Positions 1 to 8,325 of a stretch of DNA of 64,000 nt are shown here, one piece after another. The DNA comes from Haematococcus lacustris. Its lineage: Eukaryota; Chlorophyta; Chlorophyceae; Chlamydomonadales; Haematococcaceae. The notes under the pieces are model-generated. The model was not told where the DNA came from. It did not search any database and worked only from the letters and a program-made list of their open reading frames with translations. How positions within the stretch are numbered: position 1 is the stretch's first letter; each line of letters begins with the position of its first letter. A program made the translations under genes and the position numbers. The stretch spans positions 655,652 to 719,651 of the forward strand of contig JASKMD010000028.1 in NCBI GenBank assembly GCA_030144725.1, in the 5' to 3' direction.

Positions 1-168
1 GGTATGTTTGCGCGTTGTGGGAGGAGAGATCTCAACACTGCCGGGACCGCCGGTTTTGATATCATCCGGAGTTAAGTCCCGGCCGCGACTACCAGGAGCG
101 TTTCGGGAAGCTTCCTCAACGCTCCTAGATACCTTGGTGGGTAACAAAGATGGTGCAGTCGGTGCGCT

Positions 169-1056
169 GTGTCAAATGTGCGGCTGTCCGGGAGTAGCGC
201 TTGCCATGTTGGGCGGAAATTTTTGCAAGTAACAAGAAATGGCTTTTCTACTTGCAGAGCTCAGGCCCCGGCCCTTGCTCAGATAATCACCGCTTCTGCC
301 ATACGCGCTAGGAGGTCCAGCAAAGCTTCTAACGGGGCACGCCACAGGGCTAGCATGCTTGCAGCCGCCGCTCGGGCCCTCTTCAAGTACAAGAGGGGGG
401 TTGCGCGCCCCTCTGTGCGTGCTGTGGCAAAATAGCATGGCGTACCCCGCTCCACCCTCAGCGACTTTATCAACATGGGGGGTAGGGTTGCTACAAGGGG
501 AAGACCGACAGCTTTGACTGAGGCAGAGGAGATGCAGCTGGTCAGCATTGTCAAGGGGGCCTAAGCGCAGGGTAGGGGGGTGACCAGATTGGACCTCCTT
601 GGAGCAGTGCAGTGGGCCTGCGAGGTCCGTGTGAGCAAGGGCCTGCCACACTTCTCCCCTTATGCAAGCCCGAGCAGCAAATGAAGCCATTGGAATAATA
701 ATGAAATTACTAATATGAATTAATATTGAAATAATACCGTACTAAACGAAGCCATACCGTACTAAATGAAGCGTGCGTTTGCCAAGACGGGTCTATACCC
801 CCCCAACAAGGAGCAGCTGCTGGCATCTGCCAAAGCCTCCATCCAAGCTGGCAAGAGCATGGTGACTCTAGCCTAGGAATTGCCTAGGAATTGCCTAAAT
901 GTGACCAACGATATGATGAATGCAGCTATTAGTTGCTCAATGGAGAAGCAACCTCCGTTGTATTTTCGGGCAGTGGACCAATGCTACAACAGGCAGGAGC
1001 TGGAAGAGCAGGTTTCCATGAGGGCAGCTAAGTATGGCGGAGGGGCTCGCGTGTAG
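169..1056 (+). pseudogene. Degenerate pogo/Tigger-like (Tc1-mariner superfamily) transposase
   Basis: Frame 1 from about 400 to 561 reads as a Psq/CENP-B type DNA-binding segment: VRAVAK, an in-frame TAG at 433-435, then HGVPRSTLSDFIN and GRPTALTEAEEMQLV, ending at a TAA near 561. A weaker continuation (LDLLGAVQWACEV) follows at about 588. From 768 the C-terminal part resumes with AFAKTGLYPPNKEQLL, matching the 'KTGhYP' motif that follows the DDE core in pogo transposases, and the frame ends near 1056 with LYFRAVDQ-like coding shared with 49,846-49,939. The DDE catalytic core is missing; an AT-rich stretch at about 690-765 lies where it should be. Stops and deletion make it a dead copy. The family call rests on motif memory. 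Whether the frame extends left of 169 cannot be seen. Confidence 0.75.
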
Positions 1057-1431
1057 GGGGGGGGGCACATCGTGATGCTTAAATTGTCAACTCACAACAC
1101 AGCTTTTATGTGGATTTTTGGTGCCATCAGGGCCTCAACCCCATAGTAATGACATGCCTGAAGTGGGGGTAGCAAGTGTCTGTGAGAGTTGGCTGTGACG
1201 GGGCTGACTCAACTTAGGTTACTTTAGTTTGAAAACCCATATTTTCGGGTGGGCTCCACTTTCCGGGCTGCAGCTGCCCAACCACTTTGACTCGTGAAAC
1301 AACATGGGCACTGACGGGTAGTAGACTCAAAGCTCTACACGTGGGTATGAGTTGCTTGCCGAGCAGCCAACCCGTTGTGAGACCACACTGTTTTCTGGAA
1401 CAAAGTGGCTCAACTTAGGCATTTATCTGTG
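1057..1431 (+). mobile_element. 3' part and right terminus of the pogo-like element
   Basis: After the transposase stop, a G-run at about 1057, an 'acatgcctgaagtgg' segment and the end 'ttaggcatttatctgtg' parallel the right half of the 512-bp element at 49,806-50,317, which ends 'ttaggcaactctctgtg'. The terminus is therefore placed at 1431, followed by TA. The left terminus is outside the window or unrecognisable. Confidence 0.65.
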
Positions 1432-1460
1432 TATGCCTCCCCTGCCCTCTGCCAAGCTCC

Positions 1461-1622
1461 CAACAATGCCCCTCCAGTGGCTTCTAGCAGTGCACCCCTG
1501 GCCCAGGTACCAGCTAGCTACCCAAACCCTAGCTTTAACCGACATCCCAACAATGTCTTCCAGTGGCTTCTAGGAGTGCACCCCTGGCCCAGGTACCAGC
1601 TAGCTACCCAAACCCTAGCTTC
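1461..1622. repeat. Two-copy 87-bp tandem duplication
   Basis: A unit beginning CAACAATG at 1461 recurs at 1548. Both copies carry 'tgcacccctggcccaggta' and 'cagctagctacccaaaccct' with few differences, and the second copy ends near 1622. No gene is recognised here. The next 200 bases hold short 'caggcagcagacag' repeats. Confidence 0.85.
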
Positions 1623-2069
1623 AGAAGGCAGGTCAGGGAGAGGGAGGTGGCGGCATGCTGGCACCTGCAGGGGCGCCACCAGCGTGGTGGCAGCCCACAG
1701 CAGTGGCTCCTCCTCTGCCTGACCTCCCTGCAGCCACAGTCAGGCAGCAGACAGGTCAGGCAGCAGACAGGGCAGGCAGCAGGCAGCAGTGCACCTGCAC
1801 TGTGACATATGTGCTGGGTCCAAAACGCATGGAAAAGGCATTGCACTCAGGGCAGCTTTACAGCAGCTACATCTGCTCACCCCTGCCCACACCAGTCACA
1901 CATGTCTGGACTGGGTCACACCCAGCAAAGTCTGGTCATGCTGCGTTGACATGCGTCTTTTCAGTCCTGTGGTGACTGCAGCATGCAGTCTGACGTGTGC
2001 CATGATAGTGGCTGTGATGGCGGTAGTGGTGGCGGCATAATCATGTTTGAGAACATGTCTGACTCTGAC

Positions 2070-2372
2070 CTCAGCTGCGACTTCCTGTCCCAGCCTTGCA
2101 AAGGCACTGCGCTCCACCAGCTGCTGCAGCTGGGTGAGCAAGCGCAGCACCAGGAGGAGTGTGGGCAGCAGCACGGGCTGAGCCTCCCACCCAACAAAGT
2201 GTCTGACAAGGTCAGCACCCAGCCCCCCTCCAGCTGCTGCTGCAGCTTCTGCACTTGTTCCAGTTGGTGGGGCTAGGTCAGCATGCGGCATAACATCTGC
2301 TGCAGCAGTGGTGGTTGTGGTGGTTGAGAGAGGAGGGGGCCAGCCTGTGAGGGCCAGCACCTCCTGGGCATC
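2070..2372 (-). CDS. Hypothetical internal exon (minus strand)
   Basis: On the minus strand an acceptor (pyrimidines then CAG at 2375-2373) opens a 303-nt, 101-codon exon that closes at a GTCAGA donor below 2070. The peptide starts DAQEVLALTG, has a threonine/alanine-rich linker, and ends in a leucine-rich, probably helical segment (LLPTLLLVLRLL) followed by QQLVERSAFARLGQEV. Length divisible by three and good splice signals favour a real exon. It may belong to the same gene as 2740-3260 upstream, but their phases do not join directly, so another exon would be needed between them. No family is recognised. Confidence 0.4.
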
Positions 2373-2739
2373 CTGGAGGAAGCGAGAGTAAAGTGTGTAC
2401 CTGCATGCACAGTGTGATTGTGCATTGTGACCATGCGGCATGAGGGCCACTTACGACTGTGAGTCATGCCCACCTGGAAGTGTGATGCACATGTGAGTCC
2501 AGCCTGTGTGCCTGGACCTTCCCTGCCCCTAGGCATCCTGACATGAGCCGTCACAGACAGTTGTGTGTCCCTGATGAGGCACACATGGCTTTACACACAT
2601 GCATGGATGATGCCTGCACAGGCCATTGACCCCTTCTTCCACTGGCTTGTCTTCCTGCCCATTCCATGTTTGTCTGCCACGGCCACGCTACCTCCCTGCC
2701 TGGTCACAGAAAATCACCTAGCTTCCTTCCTCTGCCCAC

Positions 2740-3260
2740 CTGCTCTCCTGCATTCGAGCGTCGATGGTAGCTGCTATTGCCATCAGCTGCTGCAAGCTCC
2801 CCCCTGGCAGCCCCTGTGCATAGCTGGCTGCATAGTCCCCAGCTTGCAGAGCTAAGCCCAACGCATCCAAAGCTGCCTGCCCAGCAGCAGCATACGCATC
2901 TGCATCACGCAGTACGGGAGTCTGGCCAAGGCCTGCACTCGGGGCCAAGGGCGAGACCTCCTGCTGTCTCCGCTCAAGCTCCCTCACGGTCTCTGCCCAG
3001 TACTTCAGATAGGTCAGGTGACCCTGCGCGCTGCTGGCGCTGGCCATGGCCGACACCAGCTCCGGGATGCTGGCCGTGCCTGATGCGGGGGCGAGCTGTT
3101 CGCCAGCTTGCGCATTAGAGTTGATAAACTGGGTAATCCAGGCTGAGTATTGCCGATGCTGGACGCGCAGCGCGTCCACAGGGTCGGCAGGAGTCTGATC
3201 GCCGGAGTCATCGGCGACTGCGACAGTCGGCTCATTAGACTCGCCCTCCGCATCCATCAC
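2740..3260 (-). CDS. Hypothetical protein, first exon (minus strand)
   Basis: An ATG at 3260 (minus) opens a frame with an acidic, low-complexity N terminus (MMDAEGESNEP...DDSGD) followed by an alanine/glutamine-rich helical region (about residues 30-175: YSAWITQFINSN, YLKYWAETVRELERRQQEV, AAGQAALDALGLAL). A strong donor, GTGGGCAGA, follows AGCAG at 2740, leaving phase 2. Without splicing the frame would stop eleven bases later in sequence-poor coding. The composition looks like real coding. I recognise no domain. Downstream exons probably include 2070-2372, but the junction is unresolved. Confidence 0.5.
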
Positions 3261-3612
3261 GCATCACGGCCCGCAATAGCAATGAATGCGTCAAGGTAGC
3301 CCATGCACCCATGTATCCAGCTAGTCATCACAATCTAATAAAGACATGACACTATTCCACCAAATATGACACTACTCATGCACTTAGGTCGCCTAGGGGC
3401 ACATCCACCCCACTTGTTTGTGGTATAATGTAAGAGTGCATGACATGTACATGCCACCGAAGCAAGGGGGTGGGTAGGGACACAACCATCAACCACAAAC
3501 ACAAACAGCAAGAGGTCACAAACAGCAAGAGGCCAAACAGCAAGAGGCCAAACAGCAACAACAAGAGTACACAAGAGTCCGTCGTATTCAAGAGTCCGTC
3601 GTATTCATTTAA

Positions 3613-4086
3613 TTATGCTTGTGAGCGCAATGCTAGGATGACCTGGCGTGCGGCCTCTAGCACCACCCGCTGCTCTCTGTAAGCTCGGAAGGGCGCCTTG
3701 ACGGCCTTCCGTGTCTTCCCTGTCATTGTGCGTAGTGCATTTGCACTGGGGAAGATCAGCGACTGCCCGCCGACCGTTACCCGCACCGGCACCCTCCGCC
3801 CCCTTAAGTTAGTCGTCGGCAGGTCTTTGTCGTCGCGCAGCAGCCAATGCTGCGTGTGCGCCTGGATGAACTGGATGTGGTCCAGGAACCCGGGAAGTGT
3901 CCAGCGGCACTTCATCAAGTTGCAGGTGGTGCAGCACGACCTGGTGTTCTCCGGCGTGTAGGGTGAGTTTGCATCAACCCGGTCGATGCCGAACGCGGGC
4001 GATTGGCCGCACAGGTAGCAGTTGGACGCCCACAGGTCCACCTTGCAAGCAAACACGGGCACAAGCTGGAGCACAAGTTGCTGCAT
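3613..4086 (-). CDS. HNH-type zinc-binding nuclease-like protein (C-terminal part)
   Basis: The minus-strand frame of 157 codons has a treble-clef/HNH signature near residues 23-60: CYLCGQ (first CxxC), GIDRVDANSPYTPEN, then CCTTCNLMK (second CxxC), followed by a 'GFLDHI' helix. The spacing and the 'GIDRxD..xYTxEN...CCxxCNxMK' wording are typical of HNH-like proteins in algae and large DNA viruses. The C-terminal half is basic and may bind nucleic acid. The ATG at 4086 is preceded by sequence that also works as an acceptor (AATGCAG), so this may be the last exon of a longer gene; the true start is uncertain. Such proteins are often encoded by mobile elements, and repeats surround it. Cleavage activity is inference. 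Confidence 0.65.
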   Translation of the reverse strand: MQQLVLQLVPVFACKVDLWASNCYLCGQSPAFGIDRVDANSPYTPENTRSCCTTCNLMKCRWTLPGFLDHIQFIQAHTQHWLLRDDKDLPTTNLRGRRVPVRVTVGGQSLIFPSANALRTMTGKTRKAVKAPFRAYREQRVVLEAARQVILALRSQA

Positions 4087-4784
4087 TGGCCACGCACCGT
4101 CATTCGCACCTACACCGTCTGCGGCACCCTATGTGACCCAAGTGTGTGACCAGCCCAGCCCAGCCCCGCCCAGCCCAGCCCAGCCCAGCTCAGAAGGATT
4201 GTAATTGAAGACAGGCTGTGAAATCAGCATTGTTATAGCTATTGTTAGTGTGCCCAATGCCTACTTCAGCTCCGCCCATCATGTTAGTGTGCCTCCATGA
4301 CTAGCTGACTAGCTGGAGTTCCTGCAGCTCTTGCTTACACAATCTTTCGGAGTTCGTGTTGGGGATCAGGAAATCTGCTGCCTTTCTACATCTGCATCCA
4401 GGCCGGCATCCGCCACCGCTGCCGGGCGCACTGCTATTCTTTGTCTTGCTTTTTGCCATCATCGCTTTGCGGCGGTGCGGCTTATTGATTGACACACTAA
4501 CACAGCAACTGCCAGCTTATTGCTCCTGCAATCCTAGCCGAAGCATCATGGAACCTCGAAGCAGCCATGCCACCTGTTGAATGCAAACATTAAAACCATC
4601 GGTTGCGAGTGGAACACTTAGCAAACAATACCCCGTGGCAGACTCTTGTCTAGCAGAATGTGACACTCTTGGCCATCGCCATATGCCCACCTCCCAAGGC
4701 TTGCAGTACCTCGTCGCAGTCAGGAAGGGCTGGTGCAGCTCAGTGCACTCAGCCCTCGCCCTCCCAGCCTCCAAGTGGGTGTGT

Positions 4785-4950
4785 GCTGCTGATGGTGACT
4801 GCTGATGGTGTGTGCTGATGGTGCTGCCCTCGCCCTCCCAGCCTGATGGTGCTGCCCTCGCCCTCCCAGCCTCCAAGTGGGTGATGTGTGCTGATGGTGA
4901 CTGCTGATGGTGTGCTGCTGATGGTGACTGCAATGCTGATGGTGACTAGC
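4785..4950. repeat. Imperfect tandem repeat of GCTGATGGTG-type units
   Basis: Short units (ctgatggtg, tgctgatggtgact) and a duplicated 'gctgccctcgccctcccagc' block alternate across about 165 bp. The 4100-5050 interval around it has no gene I can support. Confidence 0.75.
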
Positions 4951-5077
4951 CTGCTGAGCTTTTTTTCAGTTCCCCTATCAGCAGCGCAGTATCACCAGGC
5001 TGCACGGCAGCAACACTTGTGAGGGCAAAGTACTGCACGGTGCTCCCGTTAAAGTACTGTGCAGTCATGGAACAGCA

Positions 5078-5195
5078 CCTTGGCCCTCAACCTTGAGCCT
5101 TCATTGCAGTCGAACACACTAATTGTGAACCACTACAAAACAGTGTTTTATCTGTGTGGAGTTCCCATCGCATGGCATGCTCATGGCCTATACAT
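5078..5195 (-). mobile_element. Fanzor-associated flanking repeat ('repeat X'), outer part, copy 1
   Basis: Starts at 'agcaccttggccctcaacc' and runs to the target duplication CTATACAT (5188-5195). The same block occurs at 12,004-12,128 and 16,727-16,835, always starting at the same base. Its inner part resumes at 6890 after the LINE, then leads into the Fanzor-like C terminus at 7035-7117. Strand is given in the sense of that reading frame. Confidence 0.7.
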
Positions 5196-6889
5196 CCCGG
5201 GACGCAGCACCATGCAACCCATGTTCATTCTGCGCCATCTTGTCCACGCTCAAAAGGCTAGCGCAGATGCCAAGCACCGCAAGCTTTTCACTGCCTTCAT
5301 TGACTTCAAACAGGCCTATGACCACATACCTCGACAACAATTGTGGGAGCACTTGCGGGTTGGGATCAAGCTGCCACAGCCCTTGCTTGCCTGCCTGGAG
5401 GGTCTGTATAGGGATGACAACTATGTGCTGATAGATGGCCCCCACCGCACCCCCCCTGTGACTCCTGACCAAGGTGTCAAGCAAGGCTGCCCCATCAGCC
5501 CACTCCTGTTTGCTCTCTATGTTCACGACATTAGTAAGGAGTTCCTAGGCCCTGTTGATGCGGTGAGGGTGCAAGGCACACCTGTCACCCACTTCATGTA
5601 TGCTGATGACCTGACCCTGGTGAGCACCTCGCCCCACGGGCTGCAGCGGTTGGTATGCCAGCTACAAGGCTTTGCAGATAGGAAACACCTTACAGTCAAT
5701 GTGGGCAAGTCAAAGGTGATGGTTTTCAATGGCAACTCACAAACTGCAGCACCTTGCATTGGGTACAAGCATGAGATCCTGCCTGTGGTGAGAGAGTTCA
5801 AGTACTTAGGCATGCACTTCAACCCCAGCGCCACCCCTGCTTTTGCTGCCACTCATATGAGGGCTGGCATGTTCCTCGCCATGCGCCAAGCATGCAACCG
5901 TGCTAGAGAGTATGGGGTGCTGCATGATCCTTTTGCCCTGTGTCACCTCATCAGAGCGTTCGTGCTCCCCTTAGGGCTGTATGGCAGCCAGGTTTGGGGC
6001 ACTGCTTTCCTTGGGCATGGTGTGCAACTCTCTAACCCAGTGCAAACACGCATGCTCAGCTTTCTCAGGTTTGCTGCCAGGGTTCGTAGCTCAGTGTCAG
6101 GGCTGATGGTGCTGCATGAGTTGGGGCAGCTGCCCCTCCAGCTTTACTGGTTTAGGGCTGCATGCAAGTTCTGGAACACTGCCAAACTATCCCACAGTGA
6201 CCTGTTAATGAGGGTCATTAAGGCAGATGTGGAATTAGGGAGGAGTTGCCAGGCCAGCTGGAGTGCTCAGTTCCAGCTGGCCGCCAGAGAGCTGATGGGG
6301 GATGAGTTTACCCTGAGCCCGGACATGGTCCTAGGCACCAAGGCTATGGAAGTCAAGTGGCTCGAGAGGTGGGGGAGGCGTTGGGTTGGGTTTGAGGGAG
6401 ACCCTAGACTGCCTGAGACGGTGCATCGGGAGAGATGCTCGTATGCTGCATGGTTCAAGCATGGGGACGGCATTGGCATCAATCACATGGCACCACACCT
6501 ACTGAACAGACAGCTCTCTACAGAAGTTCGCACGAGCTTGACTAGGTTCAGGTTAGGCAACAGCGGTCTGGGGGTGGAGAAGGCTCGGTTTGAGGGGGTA
6601 ACTTTCATTGATCGCACATGCACCAGATGCACAGAGGGGGTAGTGGATGACGCCATGCATTTCATCTTTGAGTGCACTGCCACGAGTTCCATCAGGGAGC
6701 AGCCGGAGTTTGCCATGACTTTACAGAACAATAATGAGAACTTGCATGACTTCATGTTGAGCCCATGTGCACCTTTGTTTGTGCACCTTGCTATGAAATG
6801 CGTTACAGAAAGTCCCGAACCCCTAGAGGGGGAGGGCGGCCTAGCAGCCTAACGGCTGACGGCTTAAGCGGTGTAAGCCACATCATCAT
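5196..6889 (+). mobile_element. 5'-truncated LINE (non-LTR retrotransposon), reverse transcriptase part
   Basis: The element has one long open frame to the stop at 6850-6852. RT motifs in order are GRSTMQPMFILRHL, AFIDFKQAYD (palm aspartate), QGVKQGCPISPLLFALY, YADDLTLVS (catalytic DD), then a thumb region with KYLGMHF, and near the C terminus a CxxC...H...C knuckle (CTRCTEG, AMHFIFEC). There is no endonuclease domain: the copy begins inside the RT just before the first motif, the usual 5' truncation. The 3' end is a short CATCATCAT tail. It is flanked by identical 8-bp CTATACAT at 5188-5195 and 6890-6897; the unoccupied version is at 12,121-12,128. The frame also reads through upstream repeat sequence to 5059, which is not LINE. 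The open frame suggests recent insertion, but truncation makes it non-autonomous. Confidence 0.95.
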
Positions 6890-7034
6890 CTATACATGGC
6901 ATACGCATGGTCACGGTCGCCTACCACCTACAGCATTGCCTGACCCCTGTGACAGGGCTACACCGTAGAGTTGGCATGACAAAACATGCACTAATTGAAA
7001 GCTGATAGCAGCTTCAAGTGAAGGGCGGCACATT
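6890..7034 (-). mobile_element. Fanzor-associated flanking repeat, inner part, copy 1
   Basis: Begins with the second CTATACAT target copy and carries 'cacctacagcattgcctgac' and 'ttggcatgacaaaacatgca' blocks, then reaches the stop codon of the Fanzor-like frame. Paralogous segments are at 12,121-12,240 and, more diverged, 21,186-21,300. On the minus strand this is the region just 3' of the coding end. Confidence 0.7.
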
Positions 7035-7117
7035 CTACTGTGTCACAGCAGGCTGCTGCTGCTGGGCCTTGGGTGGCTTGTCTCGCAGCCGCTTGTACCC
7101 CAGGCCAGGGTACTTCC
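7035..7117 (-). pseudogene. C-terminal fragment of a Fanzor/TnpB-like protein
   Basis: Minus-strand reading gives KYPGLGYKRLRDKPPKAQ, a short glutamine run and a stop at 7035-7037. The same tail ends the longer fragment at 21,331-21,696, where it follows a RuvC-III-like motif. Only about 27 codons remain; the rest is absent. The family call depends on the longer copy. Confidence 0.6.
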
Positions 7118-7119
7118 AA

Positions 7120-8222
7120 AGGCCACCGCCAAGCACCTCCAGCACCTCAGAACAGTCCAGTCCTACCCTGTCCTGCTATTCAACCCGTGTGTTAAAGCTG
7201 TGAGAAGGGACATGCCAGCGATAGCCTTCCTCTATCAGCAACGCAGTATCACGCAAGTCATGGAACAGCAAGGCACTCAACACAACCCCACAGCGCATAT
7301 AAAAGCCGTATAAGAGGGCAACCGCCTGTGGTCACCCAAAGCATGTGGTGGCTGCCTAATACCCATTGAGATCCTTTTGTGCATGTGCTGAAGGCAGTGT
7401 CCCTAGTCTCTGGAATCTAATCGTGCGCTGGTGGTTATTGTGGGCTTGACCACCTTACTGCAGTGGCGTGGACTGTCAAAGGTGGAGGGAGGTCAAGGAA
7501 GCCTGAGGCCTAGCTAGTGGATGGCCATGATCACCTTAGTACAGGAAGAGGGCTCAACCACCCCCTATGGCACAGCAAGGCGCTCCACACAATCCACACC
7601 TCCTACACAGTCCTGCTATTCAACCCGTGTGTTAAAGCTGTGCGCCAGCATTGTATGAATGGCAATTGCTGCCAGTGTTGTCCGGTGTGTGGCAGGGCTG
7701 CGCTGCTAGCGGTGTAGGGCCGCTACTAGCTGAACACCAGGCAGTGGCTGGTCTCCTGGCTTGGGGAGGGTGAGGAGGGTGGTCATGCACAGCTCAGTCA
7801 CCAAGTCGAGTAAGTCTTGCTCAGTGCCACATCATGGTGATGTGCACTGCATTGCATTGCTGTTGCATCATAACCATTGCAGTGCACCTCGCACTATTTT
7901 TATGCTGCTTCAAGAACAATGCTTCCACACATTTCACAAACCTTTTGACAGTCTCCACACCTTTGATGGCCAACACATTCATGACAGCCGCATCCTTCAC
8001 CTGCGATCCAGCCCAAGGCCAATTTCAAGCGCGTCCTACACCACTGGCGGGCATAACAAGATGGGCATACGACCCGCAGACGACCAGGCCAACTGCAGGA
8101 GGGTCTACGCAGGTCAGGCTGCACATGACTGTGAACCCGAGCACGTTGTCATCACTTGTGGATGAGTGTTGCCAATCCAAACTGCTTACCTTTGAGTCAC
8201 GTCGCACTTGCCCAGGACATTA
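7120..8222. other. Gene-poor interval with short direct repeats
   Basis: A 32-bp block, starting 'tcctgctattcaacccgtgt', occurs at 7171-7202 and again at 7611-7642. 'ctatcagcaacgcagtatca' near 7228 resembles 4976-4998. A minus-strand frame at 7900-8124 is cysteine-rich (CPSC, CHEC, CGDC, CEMCG) and could be a zinc-binding fragment. I cannot support a gene. Confidence 0.5.
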
Positions 8223-8325
8223 ACTTGACCTGCAACCACCAGGCAGCAAGCAGCTAAACATCAGGATGCAGGTCTCAAGAGCAGGTAGCCCACAGTGAGC
8301 TGGACCAGCACTGTCCATCACCAGG

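Noticed and set aside
5059..5195. Start of the 597-codon RT frame
   Set aside because: This part is the flanking repeat, also present without a LINE at 12,001-12,128, so it is not part of the RT protein.
7834..8223. 129-codon plus-strand frame
   Set aside because: No motif, and it overlaps an equally plausible cysteine-rich minus frame; neither could be supported as a gene.
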